DNA of 64,000 bases from Anthostomella pinea (Eukaryota > Ascomycota > Sordariomycetes > Xylariales > Xylariaceae): assembly GCA_963556695.1 (NCBI GenBank), contig CAUWAG010000004.1, positions 3,782,001 through 3,846,000 on the forward strand, read 5' to 3'. This document shows positions 1-10,165 of the stretch, one piece after another. Below the pieces are notes generated by a model. That model was given only the letters and a program-made list of their open reading frames with translations. It did no database searches and was not told the DNA's origin. The translations under genes and the position numbers were made by a program. Numbering within the stretch: the stretch's first letter is position 1; every line of letters starts with the position of its first letter.

Positions 1-1889
1 AGTCTCGTCAGCCCTACCTTATACTCTCCCCGACCACGTGGGGTTACTTCAACGGTTTGTACTATTATTGGTGGAAATAGTCTTGGCCCTTTGACGACGG
101 GAGACGGCACCCAGTGACACAGCTGCGGTTCTACTCCGCAGATCTTCTATAGACCGACGCCTTCCCCGCCTTTACCCCGCCTTACAGGCGATGTCTTGGA
201 CTCGCGGCGGCCATTCCGTTTTCACGTCGAGTTTTGAATATTGATCAGAGGCAAAGGGTGAACGATAACTCTCTGGCTATCCGTCAGTCCCGCGGTGTAG
301 CTCATCCAGGCCTCGAGCGCAATCAGGGGCTCACACTCGGTTGAGAGGCGAGGCAGTTGAATGCTGGCCTGTGGTCGACTGTTCGGACTCATTTTCCACA
401 CGACTGACACCCAGGTTCTGGCTACCTTGGGTGTTCGTGGTGGACGCCGAGGCGGGAGGTTGCTAGCGCCAGCGATTGTGTTGGAGGCCACGACGGTAAG
501 CCTCATATTTGTCTTCCTCGTCGAATGAGCCGAGGTCGATGATGTTAGACTGGGTGCCGGTCAGGATCGCAGTGAAGCATTGCTTTACACGCAGCAAAGC
601 AGCTCTTCTGCGTGGATGACCTCAGCAAACTGCACCTCGACGAACGTATGATCTTGCCCTGATTATGGGGTATTGTGAAGCCATATCGGATGATGCAGAC
701 CATAGTTTGTGGTAAGCAGGTAACTTAGTTTGTCCATGGGTCTTCTCGTCAAGAGGTTGACTGTACTGTGTAGGTAAGATCGGAACGTTCAACAAAGCTC
801 GGCCACGTGTCCCTCGCATTCGCCTATCTGCTTATATAGTAGGTACGTCAAATAGTAGTGCATGATCTAGCGAGGACAAAGCCAATAGGGAAGGGGGGCT
901 GGGTCCAGCGCCTCACTGCGCTAGGCTACCGGCAGATCCTCGAGCAGCTTCGGGGGCTAGGCCAGGATCTATGAATCATGATTCTACCAGACATCTTCAG
1001 AACACGACCGAATTTGATGTCTGCGAACCCAAAGTAGAACCCAAAGTAGAACCCAAACTAGAACCCAAATCAAAAGCAAAACTTCATCGGTAAGCGCAAA
1101 TCTCACGCACTGTTCACTGTACGACTCTCTTTCGACTTTCCGGCGACATTGACGACTTCCGTGTCTTGCCGGGCTTCCCGAACACACGTTCCCCACCTGC
1201 ACCGACCCGGGATCCGCACACTCTAGAATAAATCCAAAGCCACTCCCGGCGCCGATTCATCTCCAACCGAGCCGTGGCCCAAAGCGGCTCCCATAAGCGA
1301 AGCTGCATTACCCACGCAGTCGACTGCAAATCATCGTGGGCGGTACCGGGGTTGTCAAGCTGCACATCAGACCTTGCATGATATGACCTCTCCTGGCGCG
1401 AACTGAACTGCAGAAGCGCGTCCACCACCTCCGTTACACGACAGGAACAACGTCCCGCTGGCTTCTTGCATGACAGGCGGAGCTTTAATCGAGCAGATCC
1501 GAGACTCACTCGCATTCGGTTGCTGGGACGCGACCTGGTGCATATCTAACTGATGGTCTAAGCTGCCGGTCCCACATGCTCTCTTTGTGCTTCTGCCACT
1601 CGCTCATTGGCCAGCGCTGACCTGGAACTGTGTTGCTGCGGTGAGCTGTGCTCGTGACTCGGAGGGAGTCAAGGCGCTGCGCAACCTCGATTGCCTAGCT
1701 ACCTCATTGTCTAAGTACCTGAGGCACCTTATTGCCTATGTCGGCAGTCATCTGAGTGACCACTCTTCCACCTTCCAGCAAACACTACCCTCCATCTCCC
1801 CACCATCGTCGACTTACTTCAACATCTCCGTCAGCCTCCCCTCTCCACCATCGTCTCTTCAGCGGGACAACCAACAAAGTACGCTCATC
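1..1889. other. intergenic, no gene recognised
   Basis: Short open frames here have no recognisable domain and no intron-compatible extension. The last few hundred bases before 1890 are pyrimidine-rich, as expected for the leader of the carotenoid oxygenase gene. A small 12-bp tandem repeat lies near 1,025. Confidence 0.6.
1025..1072. repeat. 12-bp minisatellite, four units
   Basis: Four adjacent 12-base units of the form GAACCCAAAGTA; the third and fourth differ from the first two by one to three bases. No gene overlaps it convincingly. Confidence 0.85.
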
Positions 1890-3726
1890 ATGGCTACCGA
1901 ACCATTTCCGCAGAACGGCAACGATGGTCTTGCTGGAGCAGGCCATGCCGAAGAGGATTTTGAGCGCGTAGTTCATAACATGCGGAAGGCCGCTTTCGAC
2001 GAATGGCCAAATGAGGCAGGGGTAAGTATACAAGTACCACTTGCTGCAAGAACATGCTGACCATGTGATACAGTTTGAGGGCTTGACTGAGGTCCGTGGC
2101 CCCGTCGGACTGAAGGTCAAGGGCTCGATACCTGCCTGGGCTGCCGGTACACTCTATCGCACCGGTCCTGGACAATACAACGTCGAGGACACGCCGAAGG
2201 GAACCTTCCGCACTACGCACTGGTTCGATGGCTTCGGTCATTCGCACAAGTTTGAAATTACCGCAGACCCTCACAGCACTGAGAATCCCATCAGAGTCGA
2301 GTATACTTCGCGACGTCAGACCCAGGACTACGTTGCGGCGATCAAGAAAACTGGACGACTTCCCGACGTCAGCTTTGGTCAACGCCAGGACCCGTGCGTC
2401 GGCATATTCGCGAAGGTCATGAGCGTGTGGAGGCAAGGGCCTAGAATCGAGCGAACCCCCACGTCACAGAACGTATGCGTCGTGGTGAACGCAAACGTCC
2501 CCGGTGTAGCTCCACAGTCCACCGTCGCCCAGTCCTCGGGCCATCGGAGTGGTAGCAAGAGCTTGTATCTCACTACCGATGCCCGCATTATGAAGGAGAT
2601 CAGTGCAGATACTCTGGAACCAGTGGGAATGGCCACACAACAAGCATTAGACCCCCTCCTCAAGGGCCCTCTTAGCTGTGCCCACGCCCAGCGCGATCCC
2701 GAGACCGGCGATTTCTTCAACTACAACCTCGACCTCAGCCTCTATGCAACGTATCGGATATTCCGAACCAACGCATCGAGCGGCACAACCGACATACTCG
2801 CCACCATCAGCCAGGGCGACATAAAGCCCGCCTACATCCACTCCATGTTCCTGTCCCCTTCCTTCGTCATTCTCTGCGTGCCATCAACACATCTGGGTAT
2901 GCTGGGAATCAAGGTCCCTTGGAACGGGTGCATCACGGATGCCCTCGAGCCCTTTGACGAGTCCAAACGTCGCAGATGGTTCATCGTCGACCGCCTCGGC
3001 GACCGTGGGGTCGTAGCAGCATACGACAGCCCAGCAGGGTTCCACTTCCACAGCATCAACTCGTTCGAGGAGCATGACGACTCGACTGGAGACACAAACA
3101 TCTTTTGTGACGTCGTCGAGTATCCTACACTAGACATCATTCGCGCCTTTGAGATGGATGTCCTTCTGAATCGAGACGGGGCCACGGAGAAGTTCTGGCG
3201 TGATGGTAACCGGGCCGAGGATGGCCTTCCACGACTGGCCAGGCACAAGTTCCGAGTGCCAGCGAAGGGGTCTCAGGAGACTGCACAAGGCACCGCGGAG
3301 AAAGTATTCGAGATCAAGTCCCCTCACGTAGGAGAACTGCCCACCATCAATCCAGCCTACGCTACGAAGAAGTACCGCTACTGCTACAGTCTCCCGACGC
3401 GCGGCTACAGCACCCTGCTCGATACCATCGTCAAGACAGATGTGGAGACGCGCCAGACCTTGTTCTGGGACAACCCGAAGGGTCACTCGCCCGGAGAGGC
3501 CATATTCGTATCGCGTCCGAGAACAGCCGAGGACGGTGAGAAGGAGCTTGACGAGGACGACGGCGTCCTGATGAGTGTGGTATTGGATGGGTTCGGCAAG
3601 ACGAGTTACCTACTTTGCTTGGATGCGAAGACGATGAAGGAGCTGGGTCGGGCGGAGTGCGAGTGGGCGGTTGCTTTGGGATTTCACGGTCTTCACGCGC
3701 CTTCAGATGTGCCTCCACACCCGTGA
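1890..3726 (+). CDS. carotenoid oxygenase (RPE65 family), torulene/retinal-type cleavage dioxygenase
   Basis: Iron(II)-dependent dioxygenase expected to cleave a carotenoid double bond to apocarotenoid or retinal aldehydes. Two exons, 1890-2021 and 2074-3726, with a 52-bp intron (GTAAGT donor, CTGAC branch, CAG acceptor), give 594 residues. The RPE65-family N-terminal block is present (AGTLYRTGPGQYNVED, then HWFDGFGHSHKF). Candidate iron-ligand histidines sit in four conserved places: CAHAQRDPETGDFFNYN, AYIHSMFLSPSF, FHFHSINSFEE and the C-terminal FHGLHAP. Length and N-terminal block resemble the fungal CAO-2/CarT torulene-cleaving group more than the longer CarX group, but that is from memory of those families. 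No phytoene synthase, desaturase or opsin gene lies nearby, so its substrate must come from elsewhere. The ATG at 1890 is chosen because the frame joins cleanly across the intron. Confidence 0.88.
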
Positions 3727-4189
3727 CGGCGATCACAAGTGCTCCTTGATGGCATGTGCGCGGGACACGAGGCTATGTAGATAGGGACAGGCGGTGCGGT
3801 TAGCTGTGTACAGAGTATCACCAACGGATGCTGCATCGGACGCTGGATGGTTTGCCTAGAGTGAATGACACATGTGTTATCCCGGGTATGTATGATACGA
3901 TCGTTGTCGCCGTGTCTTTCCGCCATTGTATGCCATGACTTGTTACGCATTCTCCCTACCAGCTATATGAAGTGGATATACCACTGGAAGAGTGGTCTCA
4001 AGAGTACTCCCGCCTCCTGCCTCTTGCCCAAACCGCTCGTTCTACGTTTTGATTCCTCCTCAAACATTTCCTAGGCGTTCTCAATTATGGTAAGTTGACT
4101 TGAGCACGTTCCAGTGATGAAATCGGCAGCCCTTGAGCTTCTCTAGGGCGCTGTTGTACGCCACGAAGACAGCCTTGCTAAGTATTATG
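3727..4189. other. intergenic, no gene recognised
   Basis: Downstream flank of the carotenoid oxygenase gene. I see no conserved coding pattern. Confidence 0.5.
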
Positions 4190-4450
4190 CGCCCTCACAG
4201 GGGTCCGAGTCCCAAGACACCCAGACATTACCCCATGGCTCTCGTTTTTCAGCCGAAAGCATCAACTCTACCGGTATCTGTTGAACTCGTGCTCGTTGTG
4301 CGATGCGACACCATTTCCACGCGTTCTGTGCCTGGTTATGGTACGATAAAAATTGGTACTTTAAAATTCTTCGCGTTAGTAATTTTGCGACCTTTGCAAC
4401 CTGGTCTAGTTCAGAGGTGGAATGTTTTTTTCTTGGAAGAAGCCGCAGTA
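4190..4450 (-). pseudogene. decayed copy of the RRM-like family C-terminal half
   Basis: On the minus strand this stretch aligns base-for-base, with many substitutions, to about 5,850-6,090. Shared islands include CAGCCGAAAGCA, CACCATTTCCA and TCTTGGAAGAAG-like sequence, in the same order and spacing. The region matching the terminal Gly-x-Asp-Pro-Cys motif of the other copy is still discernible near 4,190. No open frame survives. Several differences are C-to-T or G-to-A relative to the 5.9-kb copy and local AT content is higher, which would fit RIP-like decay of a duplicate. Too short and mutated to have a function as a protein. Confidence 0.6.
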
Positions 4451-5847
4451 AATAAGGGTCTCTCCGTCGGTAGCAATGTTTCTCCTCTTCTTATTCTAGC
4501 ATCAAGTGCTCATTGTCAGTCCCGGCCTGCATCTCCAGCCAGAAGCCTCAAGCACCAGCAAAAGGAAAGGAGAGAAAAACAGCTCCGAAGAATGCTGATC
4601 CCGGTTCATCCCGAACTGTCCGTCGAACGCGTGCCCACAACCGTATGCTTTCCGAGAACGATGGTAGGAGAGTTCATGTAATTGGGGAAATGAGGATGCC
4701 GATCGTGTTCGCCTTTATCATCGCCGGTCCCAATCAATGCTTTCGCGAGTGAAAGAAATATGCTTATTTAATATGTACACACGCTCGCGAGGTTCTAGAG
4801 GAAATCTCGGATTTGCTGTATGGCGCATTCCGTATTTTCTAGCGAACGGAGCGTGAGTGATGTGGCATTTGGTTCAAGAGGCAGCAATGGCGCATGGTAA
4901 GGAAAAATAAAAAGGTGGTGGAAAGGAAAGCATAATGGAGCCGCCATTTGCTATGGTAAGTGATGCCTAGAGCGCAGGATAACATACCTGAGGTGTGTAG
5001 GAAGAAAGGTCGACCGGCGATGTGTGGGTGTATATAGCAACACAAGATCACTGTTTTCTTCGGTGAGAGTCTGCTAGATTAGAAACCCCAGTACAAGCTT
5101 TGTAGAATAGAGGGAAGTTTTAGGGAAAATTGGCATTAATGATGTGAACACGTACACAGCCACATGGTGGAAGAATCGATTTCATTCGTGTCCCACGCTG
5201 AATTGCTACATATCATGACCTTAGACTCCTCGTGTTTGATGACGGATCGCCTCCTGAGGTCCTCGGTAGCCTACTTAGGATCGCGATCTTGCGCTGTAGT
5301 AATCCTCACCGGAAGCGCCGCGGAGTCACGACTCGGTGACCTTATCCATACAACACAGGAATGAGCATGGTGGTAGTTCTCCATGGTGATACCTGGCGGA
5401 AGGCGAAGTGTCGATGGGTGAACGAGATCCGGAGAGTGAAGGCAATGAAGGTCCTTCGTATCCAGGGAAGGTTGAAGAAGAGACTGCGACTGGGGAGCGG
5501 CTATCCCCTATGATAGTCTCGGCACAGCATGGCTGCAAGAGGGACGAAACCCACCCCCGACAGAAAGACCACTGAATGCTGTAATCCGTGTCCCTACATG
5601 ATAGTGGAAATGTCTTCGTGATGCCCTTGAAAGTGGTAAGTCAGTATGCAATTTGCTCCTGGCTCGTAATGCTAGGTCTGACCTGCTTGTTCGTGCGAAG
5701 TGTTTGGTATGAGGTTAGTCATCATGGTGTTCCCAGACCCCCGTCTGGCCAGATAGCGCTCTCGCGCCTCTGGAAGATCTTTGACATCTCTTTTCCATGA
5801 TCATAATTCCCACTGGCTTCGTAAGACGATGAGAACCTTGACCAGTC
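4451..5847. other. intergenic between two pseudogene copies
   Basis: No recognisable gene, and all open frames are short. The sequence is moderately AT-rich near 4,750-5,100. Confidence 0.5.
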
Positions 5848-6258
5848 TCAGGCGCACGGGTCTGCGCCCCATGCAACCCATACTCCCTTCCATTGCTGCT
5901 CTTCTTCAGCCGAAAGCACCAAGTCCGCCGCTACACGTTGGGCTCGTGCTCGCTGTGCCTTGCGGCACCATTTCCAGGCGTTTTGCGCCTGGTTTCGATA
6001 AGAAGAGAAGTGGTACTCCAGAATCTTCCGGTTTGGAAATTCCGTAACGGTCACCACTTTGTCTAGTTCAAAGGTGAACTTCTTTTGGAAGAAGCTTGTG
6101 AGATACTCCTCGTTGACAACTCCCGCCGGTCCCGCAACCACCAACACGCGAGAGGCGGCAGAAGGTGGGTGGGCAGCTACCTTCACCCTGTTCGGGCGGA
6201 GGCTAGGTAGGAGCCCTCCAACTTTCCATTCACCGCGCAGCCACTGGCTGCCTGGCAA
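5848..6258 (-). pseudogene. 5'-truncated RRM-like fungal protein (C-terminal domain)
   Basis: An open frame of about 136 codons reads NRVKVAAHPPSAASRVLVVAG, then VNEEYLTSFF, then FSSYRNQAQNAW, and ends WGADPCA. I recognise this as the second half of a fungal two-domain RRM-like family in which an RVLL-x-GP-x-x-VN-x-x-FL-x-x-FF block is followed by a GSYR-x-QA block and a terminal G-x-DPCA. The first domain is missing: the frame is closed upstream by a stop just above 6,258 and I find no first-domain sequence or joining intron. The related first domain occurs at 43.3 kb. No in-frame ATG marks a start. A 5'-truncated relic is the simplest reading; a short expressed protein cannot be excluded. 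Confidence 0.6.
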
Positions 6259-6463
6259 ACAGGCTGCTCACGCGTGACATACATTACGGTTAGCCAAGCA
6301 AGACCCGCAGAGTACGATGCGTAAATGAGATGCAAGTAAAGGTTTCAGTTACTAGGGATTTTGGTATGATATGGAGAGTGTCTACATTCAACATTATTAT
6401 AAGGTCTAGCATGTAGGTTGTCTATGTTTATGTCCATTTTATTCCGTAGAACTCCGCCTCGAG

Positions 6464-7792
6464 TTACTCTCCGTTCGGGATGAAATACACACTCTTCCCC
6501 GGACCACTTTCCAAAGCAGCAACCTCGAACGCTTTCTCCCAATTTTCGAGCTGTAATTTTCCCATGACCTTCATACCCGCCCTAGAACCAATCTTCAGCA
6601 CACCTCTCTCCACAGTCTTGATCAACTCCGTCGCCTGCTGAGTCGTGCTCACGAAGGTCCCTTTGATCGTGAGGCCCTTGTGTGTGATCTGCGAGTAAGG
6701 GACTCGATGTCACCAGGCAGTCCACCCATCAAGCTTATCCACCCTCCTGGCTTCAAAGATGCGACTCCTGCCTTGATATGTGAGCTTTTGGCCGCCTTGG
6801 CCGGAGATATGTCGAAGAATACGTCCAGGGGGCCAAACTTTGCCAGTGCCTTGACGTCTTCCTGTGCATCGCCGTTGATCCTGACGGTTTCCACCCTACC
6901 GGGCTCGGCGAGCTTCTTCAGCCCCTCAAGAGAGGTCTCGTTTCTTCCCATGACGATGACGCGTGCTCCCATCGAAAGAGCGACATGCACTGCTGCACTG
7001 CCGAACGAGCCCGTAGCGGGGGCAATCAAGACAGTCTCGCCATACTTCAAGCCGATGTCCAACAGTCCACCAAACGGTACGATCAGCTGGCTGAGCGTTC
7101 CTAGTTCTCTAAGCTTGTACCCCAATTTCCCAACCAGGACATCCTCGTCAAGAGCATGAACACTCTCAATTGCTACTGTAGACAGCGTAGCCCAGACCCC
7201 GTTCCGAAAATCTGCAGCCATCAGCTGTCTGCTGCCCTCCGTGCTACCCTCGTGGAATCCCCGCAGGACTTTGAGGTTGGGGTCATCGCGCGCTCGTAGT
7301 GACAGCTCAACGAATACCAGCTGCCCCGGTTTCAGGCTCGTAGCATCAGAGGGCACGGCAGCGACACGGGCAATGCACGCGCCGGCGGGTACGAAGGGGT
7401 AAGTGTCAGACGGCCAACCATAAGGGGGGGGTAAATAGTATGTTGTTCTGCAGAGAGGTACAGTACTAATCACGCGCGGAGGTCATGTATATGTACACGA
7501 ATGGTTCCTTTGTTCACGGGATGCTTCCTGACAGTAAGGGATATTTGTAGCCTCTGGGGTTTCCATTTGTGAAGATCTTGTTGGCATACTGAAAAATGAT
7601 GGAGTACAGTGGCTTGACGATAACTGTACCAGCGGTGGGAATCAGAGTGGGCAGGGCTGTGACGACGGGAGGTTCGGACGGCGAGTGTAGCAGCAGGCCG
7701 CTGTACCTTTCTGGAAGGGAATAAACTGCGTGGGCGCCAATTTCGTGCTTAGAAACGAGTGAAATGAAGTATTTCAGAGTTGCTGAATACAA
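6464..7792 (-). pseudogene. medium-chain dehydrogenase/reductase (MDR), frameshifted and lacking a start
   Basis: A zinc-free MDR/quinone-reductase-like protein in pieces. The N-terminal piece (about 7,514-7,792) contains TVIVKPLYSIIFQYA and FTNGNPRGYKYPL. The middle piece (6,649-about 7,470) has FVPAGACIARVAAVP, the Rossmann segment APATGSFGSAAVHVALSMGA and LDVFFDISPA. The C-terminal piece (6,464-6,652) ends with YFIPNGE. The first two pieces could be joined by a phase-2 intron with a weak GTCAGG donor and CTGCAG acceptor. Middle and C-terminal pieces are in different frames: after GDIE the conserved PYSQITHKGLTIKGTF continues one frame over, so one base is missing or extra near 6,710. No ATG lies in frame at the N-terminal end. 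Either a pseudogene or a gene with an assembly error. Confidence 0.65.
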
Positions 7793-8319
7793 TACTTACA
7801 GCTAACTGAGAAATACCAAGTCTTTATAGTCCTTCAAGCTGCTGCTGACCACAGGGCGCCGCGACTAGGAAGCCAACGTAGTGATGTGCGTTTACTCGAG
7901 CTCGGATATAATAGCCCCTATGTTTCGTATGGCCGAGCCGAGTCCACAACGTCCATGATTATGATGCGCATCTAGCCAGTCGCAGAGGGACGTTGTTATT
8001 CCTTTCGATGGCCACTTGCTAGGTGTAGTTTAGACCAAGCGCATCGAAACGCCGTCAACAAATGGCTATATCCCACATAGGTCGCCGTCCCGGCAAGAAC
8101 GGACTTGAGCTGAGATAGGTCCACTAGGGTGCTGTAGCAGAAACACGCTGGGTGACAAGTTAGATTATTCATTTAGGTATGTCTTTGGATTGTCGGAATA
8201 CTTGATACATGAAATAGTATCCTGTACCCGTTCAATCAATGAACAGGTTCAAATAGTTACAATATAGAGCAAGCCCAAAGTGATACCCCCTAGGTTCTAG
8301 GACCGCACGAGTCTAGTAC
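7793..8319. other. intergenic, no gene recognised
   Basis: Upstream flank of the broken MDR gene and downstream flank of the sugar transporter. Nothing recognised. Confidence 0.5.
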
Positions 8320-10165
8320 CTAGACCGTATGGCCTACATCGCTGTGATGAGTAGTCGCGCCATCCTTCTCCCCAACGCCCCCAGATACGCTCTGCCGTTG
8401 CGCGAAGCTCCTGCTAGGCACCCAGTCCTTACTCTTCCGGGCACTCTTGACCTCGGTGTAGAGCTCGTCAACCTCCTCCAGCGACAACCCTTTGGTCTCA
8501 TATATGTAAAAGTAGACAAAGGCGATGCAGATGAAGCAGCAGCCGAACCAGATGAAGAAGATCTTGCTCTGCAGGTTCGCGTAGCCGGGTCCGTAGTTCA
8601 CGAGATAGGGGGTCGCATACGCGATGGCCCAGTTGAGCAGCCACTGCAGTCAGGTCATTAGTCGCAAGCATCTCAGGTGGTGGCAGATTGCTCGAAAGGA
8701 CTTACGTTGGTAGCGGTCGCCATACCCAAACTCTTGGCTCTAGTCTTGAGCGGGAAGATTTCACCCGTGACCACCCAAGCGAGCGGACCCCAGGTGGAAG
8801 CGAAGAAGAAGATGTAGATGCACACAAAGGCAATACCCGCCTTCTGAGCAGCGACGTTGTAGACCAAAATGTTACCGCTTGCGTCTTGACCCGTCGTGGT
8901 CGTGCCCAGTACGGCTACCAGGAACTGACTGACGCACATGCCGATGGCACCCCAGAGGAGAAGTGGACGACGTCCGAATTTGTCGACAGCCCAAAGTCCA
9001 GGGAGGGTTGAGACAACATTGACGACGGAGGTGATGATCTGAATGGTAAACGAGTTTGAAATTCCCGAATTCTTGAAGTACTGGGTGCCGTAGTAGAAGA
9101 TGAAATTGATTCCTAGGGTTAGAGTTAGCCAGGGCAGCTTGTGCTTATGGGCAACCTGTGTGTTGGAGTTGACTCACCCGTAAGCTGCTGTAGAGCTTGC
9201 AGACCCATTCCGGTAAGTTGGCGTTTGAGCATAGGCCCTCGGAAACAGTCGAGATAGCTTGCCTTGCCAAGGGTCATCTCGAAATCGTGATTAGCCTGGA
9301 TCTCGGCAAGCTCAGCTAGAACAGCTGGATGGTCCGCCGGAATCCTCCTGATTTGGCCGAGAGCCCTTGCCGCCTTTGCATGGTCGCCCTTCTTAATGAG
9401 AAATCGGGGTGTCTCGGGTAGGATGAGCATTCCACCGATGAGGATGATAGCCCATGCGAACTGGACGGCTATTGGGATACGGTATGAACCGGTATCCTGT
9501 CGATTTTGAGTCGAGTTGTCCACGATGTTGGCTAGAAGCAGACCTATTGTGATGGCAAACTGGTACGCGCCTACGATGGCGCCCCGAATCCACTTGGGAG
9601 CTGTCTCGCTTTGGTAGAGGGGAACTGCGCAACATCAGCAATCTTGATAAATGCGGTAAGATTCGACCAGGCGACGTACTAAGAGCTGAGATCAGACCAA
9701 CGCCGAAGCCGGCGAAGAACCTGCCAGCCAGGAAAAGAGGCAAGGCCGTGGCGGCAGTCTGGAGGATGACTCCGAGGACGAAGACCAAGGACGACATAAT
9801 TAACGCGAGCCGGCGACCAATGCTGTCGGCAAGTAAGGGGGAGCTGAGCGAGCCAAAAAAGGTTCCCGCCGACAGAATTGACACAATGGCGGAGGACTGG
9901 GAGGGCGAGACATCCAGGTGACCTTTGGTGTTGACATAGCCCGTCGAAAACAGGTTTTGCCAGTAGTCCATGGCAAGAATACCGCTGATGGTACCAGTGT
10001 CATATCTATTCAGTGAGTCGTCTGTTAGTGGTGAATACCTCGCAGTTGATGGTGGTAGACTCACCCAAACAGCACACCACCAAAGGCTACGAATAAGCCA
10101 ATGACAATGGCAGGCCAGGCCTTGCCTGCATCCTGCTCAGGCTTCTTGAGAGCTAAAAGGCCCAT
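8320..10165 (-). CDS. MFS sugar transporter (monosaccharide/H+ type, RCO-3/MstE-like)
   Basis: Plasma-membrane hexose transporter or sensor-like permease of 12 membrane segments. Five exons on the minus strand (10165-10065, 10005-9680, 9624-9178, 9112-8706, 8643-8320), separated by 55-65 bp GT-AG introns, give 534 residues, normal for the family. Sugar-porter signatures are all present: LFGYDTGTISGILAM in segment 1, the first G-R-R loop (DSIGRRLALIM), LPETPRFLIKKG after segment 6, QQLTGINFIFYY in segment 7, DKFGRRPLLLWG, and the closing ETKGLSLEEVDELY. The GYDTGTISGILAM start resembles fungal glucose transporters/sensors such as RCO-3; substrate cannot be fixed from sequence. An AT-rich TATATAAG-type box lies about 150 bases upstream of the ATG on the minus strand. 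The GMC oxidoreductase 2.7 kb away on the other side could share sugar metabolism, but this is not established. Confidence 0.92.
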
